From: DATAMF01 sp964472565
GTDB lineage: Bacteria; Chloroflexota; Anaerolineae; Aggregatilineales; Aggregatilineaceae
Reading direction: 5' to 3'
DNA length: 43,981 nt
Assembly: GCA_964472565.1 (NCBI GenBank)
Contig: CAYYNB010000032.1
Span: forward strand, 1-43,981
The notes under the pieces were generated by a model that saw only the letters and a list, made by a program, of their open reading frames with translations, searched no databases and was not told where the DNA came from. A program made the translations under genes and the position numbers. Positions 23,837 to 31,476 of the stretch are shown one piece after another; position 1 is the stretch's first letter, and each line of letters opens with the position of its first letter.

Positions 23837-26800
23837 CTACATCACCTGCTGAACCGCGATAGTCACAGTTTCGCCGTCGAACTCGAACTGGCCGCTGTGA
23901 CCGCCGTTTACCGATTCGGTCAGATGGTCGGCCAGGGTTTCGCGGCGGATGTAATCACCAAAATTATGGACCGCCTCGCGCAGCCGATCTGTCGCCGCAT
24001 AGGTGATGGTGATGCGGTCGCTGATGTCGAAGTCGGCATCCTTGCGCAGCATCTGGACACGGCGAACAAATTCGCGGGCGAGTCCTTCCTGAACAAGTTC
24101 GGGCGTCATTTCGGTGGAAAGGGCAACGACATAACCGAATTCCTCGGCCAGCACATAACCCGCCGCGCCTGCCTGATGCACCTCGCACTGTTCGGGCGTG
24201 ATAGTGAAGGATTTGCCATCGACCTCAAGTGTGATGTTCTCGCCTGCCAAAAGCGTTTTGGCCCACTGGGCGACATCCGCCGGGCTGCCTTCGCGCAGCG
24301 CCTTCTGCACTTTGGGGAAATCGCCGCGCAGGGCACGCCCCAAAACCATTGGCAGCGGATTCAGACTGTAGCTCGCCATGTCGGAGCCAGAGTCGGCCAG
24401 GCGAACGGCCTTGACATTCAACTCGTCCGCGATGATGTCGGCCAGCGCCTGCACGACAGCCTGTTCGCTGAAGTTGCGTACCACGACAATCGCTTCGGCC
24501 AGCGGCTGGCGAACTTTCAGCGGGGGTTCAGGCACATTACGCGCCGCCAGCCCCAACTGGACCAGTTTTTGTGCCAGACGCATATTGTCCATCACCTGTT
24601 GATCGATCAGTCCTTCGTCGTAGACCGGCCACATCGCCAGATGGACGCTTTCCGGCGCGGCAGAATCAACCGACGTGACCAGATTCCGGTACATGGCTTC
24701 GGACAGGAACGGCATGGTTGGCGCAAGCAGTTTGGCAACCGTCACGAGGCATTCATAAAGCGTCTGGTAGGCCGACTGCTTATCGGAATCGCTTTCGGAT
24801 TTCCAGAAACGGCGGCGCGAACGGCGCAGATACCAGTTGCTCAGGTTATCCACGAAGTTTTCGATGGGACGGGTCGCGCTCAATACGTCGTAGTTTTCGT
24901 AACCCTGCGTCACGGTGCGGTTCAGGGCATGCAGTTCGCTGAGTATCCAGCGATCTAACTCGTCGCGCTGGGCCACCGGAACAGGTTTGCCCTGCGGATC
25001 GAAGCCGTCGATATTGGCATAGGTCACAAAGAAGCTGTAGACGTTCCAGAGCGTCAGGTAGAAGCTGCGGACGACATCACCGACGAGTTCGACGGAGAAG
25101 CGGCGCGGCTCACCCGGCGGCGTGGCCGTGTACATATACCAGCGGAAAGCGTCGGCCCCATATTTGTCCAGAACGCTCCACGGCGCGACGATGTTGCCCA
25201 GGCTCTTGGACATCTTGCGGGCCTGATCATCGAGGATGTGGCCCAACGAGATCACATTTTTGAAGCAGACCTTCTCAAACAGCAGGGTGCTGATCGCATG
25301 CAGGCTGAAGAACCAGCCGCGCGTCTGATCCACCGCTTCACAGATGTAATCCGCCGGGAACTGGTCGTTGAACATATCCTGGTTTTTGAAGGGATACCCC
25401 CACTGGGCAACGGGCATCGAACCGCTGTCAAACCAGACATCGATCAACTCCGGCACGCGCTGCATGGTGCCCTTGTGACAGTCGGGGCAGGCGAACGTGA
25501 CTTCATCAACGTAGGGGCGGTGAAGGTCGAGATTCGACTGATCGTTGCCCGTCAGTTCACTGAGTTCCTCTACGCTGCCGATGCAGTGCATATGGCCGCA
25601 TTCATCGCACTTCCAGACGGGGAGCGGCGTGCCCCAATACCGTTCGCGGCCCAGCGCCCAGTCGCGCAGTTCTTCCAGCCAGTTGCCAAAACGACCATTT
25701 TTGATGTGTTCCGGCACCCAGTTGATCGTCTGGTTGAGGCCGATCAGTTTGTCCTGATAGCGCGTGGTTTCGATGTACCACGTCGTGCGGGCGTAGTAAA
25801 GCAGCGGCGTATGGCAGCGCCAGCAGTGCGGATAGTTGTGAACATACCGTTCGGTTTTGTAGAGAATGCCGCGCGCCTTCAGTTCCTTCGAGATTTGCGG
25901 ATCAGCATCCTTGACCCACACCCCGGCCCAGGGTGTTACCTCCGGGATAAAGGCTCCATTCGGCGCGACGGTTTGCAGCACGGGCAGATTGTTAGCGCGG
26001 CCTACTTCCATGTCGTCGGCACCAAAGGCGGGAGCGATATGGACGATGCCGGAGCCGTCTTCCATGCTCACAAAGTCGCCATGGATCACATAGGCATAGT
26101 CTTTGTCCACGGGTAGGAATTTGTAGAGCGGCTCGTAATGCATACCGAGCAGGTCTTCGCCTTTCATCTCCTGCACGACGGTGTAATTTTCCGGGTGGAT
26201 CAGCGCCTTGTTCATCAGCGCTTTCGCCAGGATCAGGCGTTCGGTGCTGCCGTCGGGCGCTTCACCTTCGACCATGACATACGTACTGCGGCGGTTGACC
26301 GCCAGCGCGACATTGCCGGGAAGCGTCCAGGGCGTAGTAGTCCAGACCAGAAACGAGGTACCGGGTTGATCCTTGACCGCAAAGCGCACAAAGGCGCTGG
26401 GATCGGCAACTTCTTCGTAGCCCTGCGCGACTTCATGGCTGCTCAACGGCGTGCCGCAGCGCGCGCAGTAGGGCACCACTTTGAAGCCCTGGTAGAGCAG
26501 ATTTTTGTCCCAGAGCTGGCGCAGAATCCACCACACGCTCTGGATATATTCGTTTTTGTAGGTGATATACGCCTCTTTGAGGTCCACCCAATAGGCGATC
26601 CGCTCGGTGAGTTTTTCCCATTCCTGGATATAGCGAAAAACGCTCTGACGGCATTTTTCGTTATAGGCCGCGATGCCATATTCCTCGATCTGGTGTTTAT
26701 GGGTAAAGCCGAGTTCCTTTTCGACCTCGATTTCAACAGGGAGGCCATGAGTATCCCAGCCGCCTTTACGGAGCACATAGGCTCCATTCATGGTGTGGTA

Positions 26801-27010
26801 GCGCGGGAACATATCCTTGAAGGCGCGTGCCAGAACGTGGTGCGTCCCCGGACGCCCGTTCGCAGTGGGAGGGCCTTCGTAGAACACATAACGCTTGCCG
26901 CCCTTGCGTTCGTCCATAGTGCGCTGAAAGATTGCTTTGTCGCGCCAGAAGGCGAGTTGTTCCTGTTCCAAGTCTTCGATGTTGAATTTCGGTGTTACAG
27001 CCTTAAACAT
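23837..27010 (-). CDS. ileS: Isoleucyl-tRNA synthetase, type 2 (eukaryote-like)
   Basis: A 1057-residue class I synthetase that attaches isoleucine to tRNA-Ile. The HIGH motif reads PGTHH (residues 54-58, after GPPTANGR), and KMSKS is at 599-603 (ARKMSKSLGN). The CP1 editing domain (near WTTTPWTLPGNVALAVN) and two Cys clusters (CWRCHTP, and CDECGH with CPDCHKG) are present. The PG(I/T)HH form, the length and the C-terminal organisation are those of the type 2 enzymes shared by eukaryotes, Bacteroidota and some other bacteria, which tend to resist mupirocin (family knowledge; resistance not shown here). ATG 27010 follows AGGAGG. It is the distal gene of a run that starts at the T-box near 29.9 kb. 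Confidence 0.96.
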   Translation of the reverse strand: MFKAVTPKFNIEDLEQEQLAFWRDKAIFQRTMDERKGGKRYVFYEGPPTANGRPGTHHVLARAFKDMFPRYHTMNGAYVLRKGGWDTHGLPVEIEVEKELGFTHKHQIEEYGIAAYNEKCRQSVFRYIQEWEKLTERIAYWVDLKEAYITYKNEYIQSVWWILRQLWDKNLLYQGFKVVPYCARCGTPLSSHEVAQGYEEVADPSAFVRFAVKDQPGTSFLVWTTTPWTLPGNVALAVNRRSTYVMVEGEAPDGSTERLILAKALMNKALIHPENYTVVQEMKGEDLLGMHYEPLYKFLPVDKDYAYVIHGDFVSMEDGSGIVHIAPAFGADDMEVGRANNLPVLQTVAPNGAFIPEVTPWAGVWVKDADPQISKELKARGILYKTERYVHNYPHCWRCHTPLLYYARTTWYIETTRYQDKLIGLNQTINWVPEHIKNGRFGNWLEELRDWALGRERYWGTPLPVWKCDECGHMHCIGSVEELSELTGNDQSNLDLHRPYVDEVTFACPDCHKGTMQRVPELIDVWFDSGSMPVAQWGYPFKNQDMFNDQFPADYICEAVDQTRGWFFSLHAISTLLFEKVCFKNVISLGHILDDQARKMSKSLGNIVAPWSVLDKYGADAFRWYMYTATPPGEPRRFSVELVGDVVRSFYLTLWNVYSFFVTYANIDGFDPQGKPVPVAQRDELDRWILSELHALNRTVTQGYENYDVLSATRPIENFVDNLSNWYLRRSRRRFWKSESDSDKQSAYQTLYECLVTVAKLLAPTMPFLSEAMYRNLVTSVDSAAPESVHLAMWPVYDEGLIDQQVMDNMRLAQKLVQLGLAARNVPEPPLKVRQPLAEAIVVVRNFSEQAVVQALADIIADELNVKAVRLADSGSDMASYSLNPLPMVLGRALRGDFPKVQKALREGSPADVAQWAKTLLAGENITLEVDGKSFTITPEQCEVHQAGAAGYVLAEEFGYVVALSTEMTPELVQEGLAREFVRRVQMLRKDADFDISDRITITYAATDRLREAVHNFGDYIRRETLADHLTESVNGGHSGQFEFDGETVTIAVQQVM

Positions 27011-27107
27011 ACATCCTCCTGATGATGGTCTGGTCTAAATCGAACGGATGCAGGACCAGACCGCCAATCGAGCGCGGCGCGGGCCGCTCAGGATATCCCA
27101 CCGCCAC
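27003..27107 (-). CDS. Candidate 34-aa ORF overlapping the ileS start (doubtful)
   Basis: On the minus strand a GGAGG at 27116-27120 precedes GTG 27105-27107, which opens a frame (VAVGYPERPAPRSIGGLVLH...) ending in TAA at 27003-27005, seven bases inside ileS. It contains two adjacent Ile codons just before the overlap. It may be a coupling ORF or chance. No family is recognised. Confidence 0.25.
   Translation of the reverse strand: MAVGYPERPAPRSIGGLVLHPFDLDQTIIRRMYV
27027..27062. promoter_or_regulatory. Inverted repeat just upstream of the ileS ribosome site
   Basis: GGTCTGGTC (27027-27035) is the exact reverse complement of GACCAGACC (27054-27062), with an 18-base loop. It ends about 8 bases before the AGGAGG of ileS, close enough to affect ribosome loading. 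No T-box sequence is present here; that element lies about 2.7 kb upstream. Confidence 0.5.
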
Positions 27108-27121
27108 GATGACCACCTCCG

Positions 27122-27607
27122 TTAGTAATCAAAACTGTCGTACTTAAAAATCCGAAACATCGTCTGCGCATCGGCGCTTGTCGATGAGATAAAGACTTCC
27201 CAGCCATAATCGGACGTTTTGCCCGTACAATAGGCATCTACCCGACCCGCTTCGACTTCGGGTTTATAGGTACATGTGCCACCTTCGTCCTCGTAAAAAC
27301 GAATCACCTCGTCAGCCGATTTATCAGTGCTGAACAGCCAGTTTTCGGTCCCTTTTTCGGGATCGTTGTGTTCCACTTCTTCCACGCCATCCGGTTTGAG
27401 GAGGCTCGTTGGGAACACCAGGTCATAAAGCGGGCCACCGATCCGCAGCAGGATAATCACGGCTAAAATCAGCGCGACGGCCATACCGGCCAAGATCACC
27501 CAGGTGGGGAGGGGCGCTCGACGGGAGCGCCCTGTCACTGGCCCTGGGGGTGAGTCGTCGCCTACCAGTTGGCCGAGATCGGGAGCGTTGGGAGATTCAT
27601 TCGCCAT
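27122..27607 (-). CDS. Single-pass membrane protein of unknown function (paralogue of the next gene upstream)
   Basis: 161 residues: a proline-rich cytoplasmic N-terminus, one membrane helix (WVILAGMAVALILAVIILL, about 36-54), then an extracytoplasmic domain. The domain contains STDKSADEVIRFYEDEGGTC and ends IFKYDSFDY. The same STD..(L/A)D.(I/V)..FY.D.....C pattern occurs in the neighbouring 198-aa protein, so the two are probably paralogues. Two cysteines in the outer domain (GTCTYK, DAYCTG) may form a disulfide. It starts three bases after its neighbour's stop and precedes ileS. The function is unknown. Confidence 0.75.
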   Translation of the reverse strand: MANESPNAPDLGQLVGDDSPPGPVTGRSRRAPLPTWVILAGMAVALILAVIILLRIGGPLYDLVFPTSLLKPDGVEEVEHNDPEKGTENWLFSTDKSADEVIRFYEDEGGTCTYKPEVEAGRVDAYCTGKTSDYGWEVFISSTSADAQTMFRIFKYDSFDY

Positions 27608-27610
27608 CGC

Positions 27611-28207
27611 CTAATTTCCCCACTCGCGTCGAATATCGATGAACACCTGCCCCGTTGGAAGCCCACTCGTGTCACTTCCGGGCAGCAGCGTCACTTTGGC
27701 ATACTGCGTTTTGTCCAGTGTGGAACGATCAACCAGACAGACATAAACCGGTACGGTCACACACGGCACCGGCGCACCCCCTGCAACCAGGGTATCCAGT
27801 GTTGGACACTCCGGGTTCTGGGAATACAGAGTTTCATCCAAAACCATGACCTGCTGCTGCCTGGTGCAGTCCATTTCCTGATCATCGGCATAAAATTTCA
27901 TAATCTTGTCGAGCGAATCAGTTGATACGTACTGAGCATGATCCTGGGTGTCAGAAAGTTTTTCGCTGCTGACCTTTTGCGAGCCGGGATACTGGTCGAG
28001 TTCAATCGGTTTGTTGCGGCTGCCGCGATAGGCCACAAACGCGATAATAGCGGCACCGACCAACACAACTCCCAGGACAAAAAGGCCCACCACGATACGC
28101 ACAAATTTGCTCTGCCACACGCCCGGCTCCGGTTCCTCGGCAGGCGGCTCGTCACGATATTCATCATCCATCTGGATTTCTTCTTGTTCGCGTACTTCCT
28201 CAGACAT
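27611..28207 (-). CDS. Single-pass membrane protein of unknown function
   Basis: 198 residues: a very acidic N-terminal tail (EEVREQEEIQMDDEYRDE), one membrane helix (VRIVVGLFVLGVVLVGAAII, about 37-56), and an outer domain with VSTDSLDKIMKFYADDQEMDC and further cysteines (NPECPTL, PVPCVTVPVYVCLVD) that could be disulfide-bonded. The end, GQVFIDIRREWGN, is beta-rich. The ribosome site GAGGAGTGAAGT precedes ATG 28207. It lies between the TPR membrane protein and its own smaller paralogue in the T-box-led run. I do not recognise a named family. Confidence 0.75.
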   Translation of the reverse strand: MSEEVREQEEIQMDDEYRDEPPAEEPEPGVWQSKFVRIVVGLFVLGVVLVGAAIIAFVAYRGSRNKPIELDQYPGSQKVSSEKLSDTQDHAQYVSTDSLDKIMKFYADDQEMDCTRQQQVMVLDETLYSQNPECPTLDTLVAGGAPVPCVTVPVYVCLVDRSTLDKTQYAKVTLLPGSDTSGLPTGQVFIDIRREWGN

Positions 28208-28226
28208 ACTTCACTCCTCGCCTGAT

Positions 28227-29216
28227 TTAATGGTCGAATATGTCGAGAGCCGCTGAACCATCCAGCAAGCATTCCGCTAATTGAACATCCGGTTCTAACA
28301 GGCCGCGCAACGGAGCCGCCTGATCGCTGGACAAAATCAGGTGCCAGTCTTCCAGGCCAGCGCGCTCATTGCGCAGCAGTTCAAGCTGCTGTTGAGCTGC
28401 CTCGTGCTGGCCGAGGCGGTAATGGTTACGTGCCAGCCACAACCGGGTTAGCAACCGGTAGCGGCTTTGGGTCAGCCCGATTGTCAGCGCTGTTTCGAGA
28501 TGTTCGATTGCCGATGCGGCATGGGACAGCCGATCCTCGATCATGCCCAAATTATACGCCGACATCCAGTTCTGCACGTCACGCTCCAGAGCGCTGACTG
28601 CATAGGGGTGAGCTTTTTCAAATTCACCTGTCTGCGCGAATACCTCAGCCAGGCCCATATACCCCCCCGACGAATCGGGAATCAGCCCGATCATCATCTC
28701 GTAATCGTGCTGAGCCTGACTCACCCGGTTGGACAAACGGTACAATTCGGCCCGAAAACGGTAATGTTCGGGATCGGCAGGTTCGGCTTCGATCAGCCGA
28801 TCCATCACTTCGATAGCCTGATCAAACTCGTTGTGGCGCAGATGCCGGATCGCCGCCTGATATTCCATCCGAACGCGGCTGCGCAGCACGAACTGGGCCA
28901 ACACCAGCCACCCGATACTAGCCCCGGCGAAAAACAAACCCTGGCGCGGCAGAATCACCGCCCAGGCCAGCAGTCCCAGCGCCGGACCTGCACTTCTCCA
29001 CAACTGCGGGCGGGAACGATCCGGCAAGCGGCTGTTCACGATCAACGACGCGCCCGCCAACATCAGCCAGAACACCAGCGCTATCACACGCGGGAGCCAG
29101 GACTCGCCGGAAAAAGCCGCGATCAGGAGCACCACGACAATTAACCCGCCGAGGATTAGCCCGCTTAACAGACGAGCACGCTGAGGGCCAAGCCAATTCG
29201 CCAGTTCACGAGGCAC
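28227..29216 (-). CDS. Membrane protein with C-terminal TPR repeats
   Basis: 329 residues. The N-terminal 110 residues have about four membrane helices (LLSGLILGGLIVVVLLIAAF, IALVFWLMLAGASLIV, ALGLLAWAVIL, ASIGWLVLAQFVL). The rest is helical TPR: AIRHLRHNEFDQAIEVMDRL, AEPADPEHYRFRAELYRLS, GGYMGLAEVFAQTGEFEKA, ALERDVQNWMSAYNLGMIED. TPRs mediate protein contacts, so it is probably a scaffold on the inner face of the membrane. GTG 29214-29216 is chosen because AGGAG of the preceding gene end lies 8 bases upstream; the open frame runs on to 29288 inside the GNAT gene. It sits five bases after the GNAT stop. Confidence 0.8.
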   Translation of the reverse strand: MPRELANWLGPQRARLLSGLILGGLIVVVLLIAAFSGESWLPRVIALVFWLMLAGASLIVNSRLPDRSRPQLWRSAGPALGLLAWAVILPRQGLFFAGASIGWLVLAQFVLRSRVRMEYQAAIRHLRHNEFDQAIEVMDRLIEAEPADPEHYRFRAELYRLSNRVSQAQHDYEMMIGLIPDSSGGYMGLAEVFAQTGEFEKAHPYAVSALERDVQNWMSAYNLGMIEDRLSHAASAIEHLETALTIGLTQSRYRLLTRLWLARNHYRLGQHEAAQQQLELLRNERAGLEDWHLILSSDQAAPLRGLLEPDVQLAECLLDGSAALDIFDH

Positions 29217-29221
29217 GCTTT

Positions 29222-29704
29222 TTACTCCTGAGCATCCAGATCCATGCGCATCCGCAGCATGATCGGACTCCCGCCGACGGCTTCCCAAAACCGGATACCA
29301 TCTTTATTCAACGCCGCGACCTGCCATTCAGTCCGGCTGACGCCTTGCTCTCTAAACCAGTTATTCATGGTGGTGACTAACTGGCGGGCCAACCCGCGCC
29401 CCCGATAGGCCGGATCGACAAAAATATCCGCAATAAACCCCGAATCGACATGTTCAAATAAATCCGGGTGCAGGTCGATCACCGCGCCTAAGATATAACC
29501 GACTACCTGCCCGTCTACTTCGGCTACAAAGGTGCGCGTATACGGATCATCGCGCCGCTCCACCAGCCGCTCGGCATAACGTTCGGCTGCCCCAGGCGTC
29601 GAACCGGGCAGGCGTGGATCAAGCTGCACATGATCATCGGTGAGCGCCTGCCACAACCGGGCAATCGCGGCCTGATCTTTGGGTTGAACGAGTCGAATTG
29701 TCAT
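29222..29704 (-). CDS. GNAT-family N-acetyltransferase
   Basis: A 160-residue single-domain acetyltransferase. The acetyl-CoA site is the motif A loop in ADIFVDPAYRGRGLARQLV (R/Q-x-x-G-x-G/A), preceded by GQVVGYILGAV and followed by the usual helix and WEAVGG. The acceptor is unknown. It is the first gene after the T-box leader: the ATG at 29702-29704 is 8 bases after the T-run of the T-box terminator, with TGAGGTCAA as ribosome site. Its expression should therefore depend on uncharged tRNA, probably tRNA-Ile. Confidence 0.88.
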   Translation of the reverse strand: MTIRLVQPKDQAAIARLWQALTDDHVQLDPRLPGSTPGAAERYAERLVERRDDPYTRTFVAEVDGQVVGYILGAVIDLHPDLFEHVDSGFIADIFVDPAYRGRGLARQLVTTMNNWFREQGVSRTEWQVAALNKDGIRFWEAVGGSPIMLRMRMDLDAQE

Positions 29705-29980
29705 TTGACCTCAAAATAAAAACTCCCGTCCCTCACACTGTTAAGGGACGGGAGCCAGCTAGCTCTCGCGGTACCACCCTCATTCTTCGCCGTATAGGGC
29801 AAAGCACTCTTGTATGGCAAGGTTGGGTAACGGGACCAAACCGGCGAAACTTACTGGTACAGATGGTACGTTCGGCTTCACAGCTCAGGAAGGATTTTCC
29901 GCCCGCATTCTGGACCTGGCTCACACTCGCCCCAGGCTCGCTGACCATTGATCGAGCGTACTCGTTTCCGTCATCGCTTT
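29705..29980 (-). ncRNA. T-box riboswitch, predicted specifier AUC (isoleucine)
   Basis: The minus strand carries the exact T-box sequence AGGGTGGTACCGCG (29767-29780). Downstream is a terminator: an 11-bp stem, AGGGACGGGAG/CTCCCGTCCCT (29723-29754), then TTTTTATTTT. The element CGTCCCTT can instead pair with the T-box as antiterminator. Stem I is recognisable: AGTA of the loop E motif at 29959-29962, the distal stem-loop CCTGG...CCAGG (29915-29936) with GTGTGAG, and the K-turn strand TGAGC. Helices CGCTCG/CGGGCG and GGAA/TTCC enclose a specifier loop GAAAATCC, in which the usual register (GAA, one base, codon) gives AUC at 29893-29895. AAU (Asn) is the alternative reading. The Ile reading fits because ileS is in the downstream run. 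Confidence 0.92.
29713..29754 (-). terminator. T-box regulated terminator
   Basis: On the minus strand, CTCCCGTCCCT (reading from 29754) forms an 11-bp stem with AGGGACGGGAG around a 10-base loop, followed by TTTTTATTTT. It precedes the GNAT start by 8 bases and is the OFF structure of the T-box. Confidence 0.9.
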
Positions 29981-29986
29981 TGTGTC

Positions 29987-30015
29987 AGGATACCATACGG
30001 AATTGGGCTGGTCAA
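29987..30015 (-). promoter_or_regulatory. Promoter of the T-box / ileS operon
   Basis: On the minus strand, -35 TTGACC (30010-30015) and -10 TATCCT (29987-29992) are 17 bases apart, placing the transcript start near 29980, just before stem I of the T-box. It lies 20 bases after the stop of the upstream small gene. Confidence 0.75.
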
Positions 30016-30035
30016 GACACTATTAGCACCAATAA

Positions 30036-30368
30036 CTAAACCAGCATTTGAGCGAACACATAGGATAAGGCTTCATCGAGGGTGGTAAACAAGGGCAAAT
30101 CGCATGTCGATTGGACACCGACCAGCACGGGTGTAAACGGGACAGATCGAGCACTCCTGTTTTGCTCAAATTCAGCGACCACGACATCGCTGAATGAAAA
30201 TTCCATATCGCTGCAATCGGCGATCACATATAAGTCGCCATCGATCAGGGGGGCGGTTTGGACGATAAACTGCTCCATTTGCTCTAGCGCCACCGATGGA
30301 TTGGAAGGCGGCATAAACTGGAAAAACAGAATCGGTTCTTGTGTTACCTGGCATGCTATAACTGTCAC
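30036..30368 (-). CDS. Small STAS-like hypothetical protein
   Basis: A 110-residue soluble protein beginning MTVIACQVTQEPILFFQF. The central part, DLYVIADCSDMEFSFSDVV, followed by PVLVGV and a C-terminal LPLFTTLDEALSYVF, resembles small STAS/SpoIIAA-like proteins common in Chloroflexota, in which beta-alpha units end in DEALxYV. Function unknown. It starts with GTG 30366-30368 behind AAGGAGATG. It is divergent from the APH-like kinase gene, with only 44 bases between starts, so the promoters must overlap; TATGAT on the minus strand near 30388 is a possible -10. Confidence 0.6.
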   Translation of the reverse strand: MTVIACQVTQEPILFFQFMPPSNPSVALEQMEQFIVQTAPLIDGDLYVIADCSDMEFSFSDVVVAEFEQNRSARSVPFTPVLVGVQSTCDLPLFTTLDEALSYVFAQMLV

Positions 30369-30412
30369 GGCACATCTCCTTTTATAGGTTTATCATATTC
30401 ACCTCAGATTTC

Positions 30413-31447
30413 ATGGCGATAACAAGTCCATTACAGGTTGGAAATGCCAATCAGGTTACGGAAACCGTAAGATATGACTGGTATATGGATCAGGCAAGGT
30501 TAGGGGTTATGATCGAAATCTGGATTAACGAGCATCTCGCCACGCGCGGGGAAGAAGTGGTCGAGTTCGCGGAAATGCGGCGCGGATCAACCGGGGCAAT
30601 CTTTGCCGTGCAGGGAACCCAACACCGCTACTATTTCAAAACATGCGAAGCCTTTGTGAGTTATGAACCACAACTCACCGCCGCATTGGATCGCTGGTTT
30701 CCGGGGTATATTCCGCCGGTGGTGGGTGTTGATAAAAACTGGCTGCTGATGCAAGATGCGGGGCCAACAGTCCGAACGATCACCCAGGCCGACGGGGATC
30801 TGTCGCGGTGGGAAGTGATGCTGCGACGGTATGCGATCCTCCAACAAAAAGCGATCTCTTACCAGCGGGAACTGCTCGATCTGGGGGTGGCGGACCGGCG
30901 GCTGGATAAACTGCCCACGTTGTATGATGAGTTGATCGCGGATACCGAAATGTTGATGATCGGGCAGGCAGACGGGATTTCGGAAGCCGACCTGGAACGG
31001 TTAAGGGCATTCGGTCCGACAGTTCGGGCATTGTGTGAGCAGGCTGCATCTTTTAAGATTCCAGAAACGCTGCACCATGATGATTTTCATACCAACAATG
31101 TGAGTTTGCTGGATGGCGAATATCGCTTTTTTGACTGGGCGGAGTCGTGTATCGCGCATCCATTTTACTCCCTGCTGATGATGCAGCGGTATGCTAAATA
31201 TGTCTTTGAGGCGGATCAAACTGCACTCATCCGCCTGCGGGATGCGTATTTAGAGATGTGGCAGGACTATGAATCGATGGAGCGGATGATCGAACTGCTC
31301 GACATCACCAACCAACTCACCGCGCTGTGCCGCACGCTCACCTGGCGATTTGTGGTCAAACATGCGGCTGCAAATTACCGGGCGGAACTGGCGGATGCGG
31401 TCCCATACTGGCTGCTCACATTTTTGAACAATGCAGTGCTTGAGTAG
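30413..31447 (+). CDS. APH-like phosphotransferase (aminoglycoside/choline kinase fold)
   Basis: A 344-residue kinase-like protein. The catalytic loop is LHHDDFHTNNVSLL (Brenner-type HxDxxxxN) and the metal-binding Asp is in YRFFDWAES, the APH/choline-kinase pattern. The N-lobe includes GSTGAIFAVQGTQHRYYFK, where the Lys may contact ATP. The true substrate is unknown; genuine aminoglycoside resistance is not implied. The start is uncertain: ATG 30413 has no ribosome site, nor does the next Met at 30485, so a leaderless or weakly translated mRNA is possible. The M16 protease gene follows after 29 bases and may be in the same transcript. Confidence 0.8.
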   Translation: MAITSPLQVGNANQVTETVRYDWYMDQARLGVMIEIWINEHLATRGEEVVEFAEMRRGSTGAIFAVQGTQHRYYFKTCEAFVSYEPQLTAALDRWFPGYIPPVVGVDKNWLLMQDAGPTVRTITQADGDLSRWEVMLRRYAILQQKAISYQRELLDLGVADRRLDKLPTLYDELIADTEMLMIGQADGISEADLERLRAFGPTVRALCEQAASFKIPETLHHDDFHTNNVSLLDGEYRFFDWAESCIAHPFYSLLMMQRYAKYVFEADQTALIRLRDAYLEMWQDYESMERMIELLDITNQLTALCRTLTWRFVVKHAAANYRAELADAVPYWLLTFLNNAVLE

Positions 31448-31476
31448 GATCATCGGAGGAATAAGGGAAAAAAGAG

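Noticed and set aside
23750..27022. Long open frames on the plus strand opposite ileS (about 290-400 codons each)
   Set aside because: They lie wholly antisense to a well-conserved synthetase gene, lack recognisable domains, have Arg/His-rich shadow composition and no suitable ribosome sites; they reflect the codon bias of ileS.
27011..27121. T-box directly upstream of ileS
   Set aside because: No AGGGTGG-type sequence or regulated terminator is present in this gap; the only T-box is at 29705-29980.
30413..31447. Aminoglycoside resistance gene
   Set aside because: Only the general APH/choline-kinase catalytic motifs match; the family is broad and nothing points to an aminoglycoside substrate or a mobile context.
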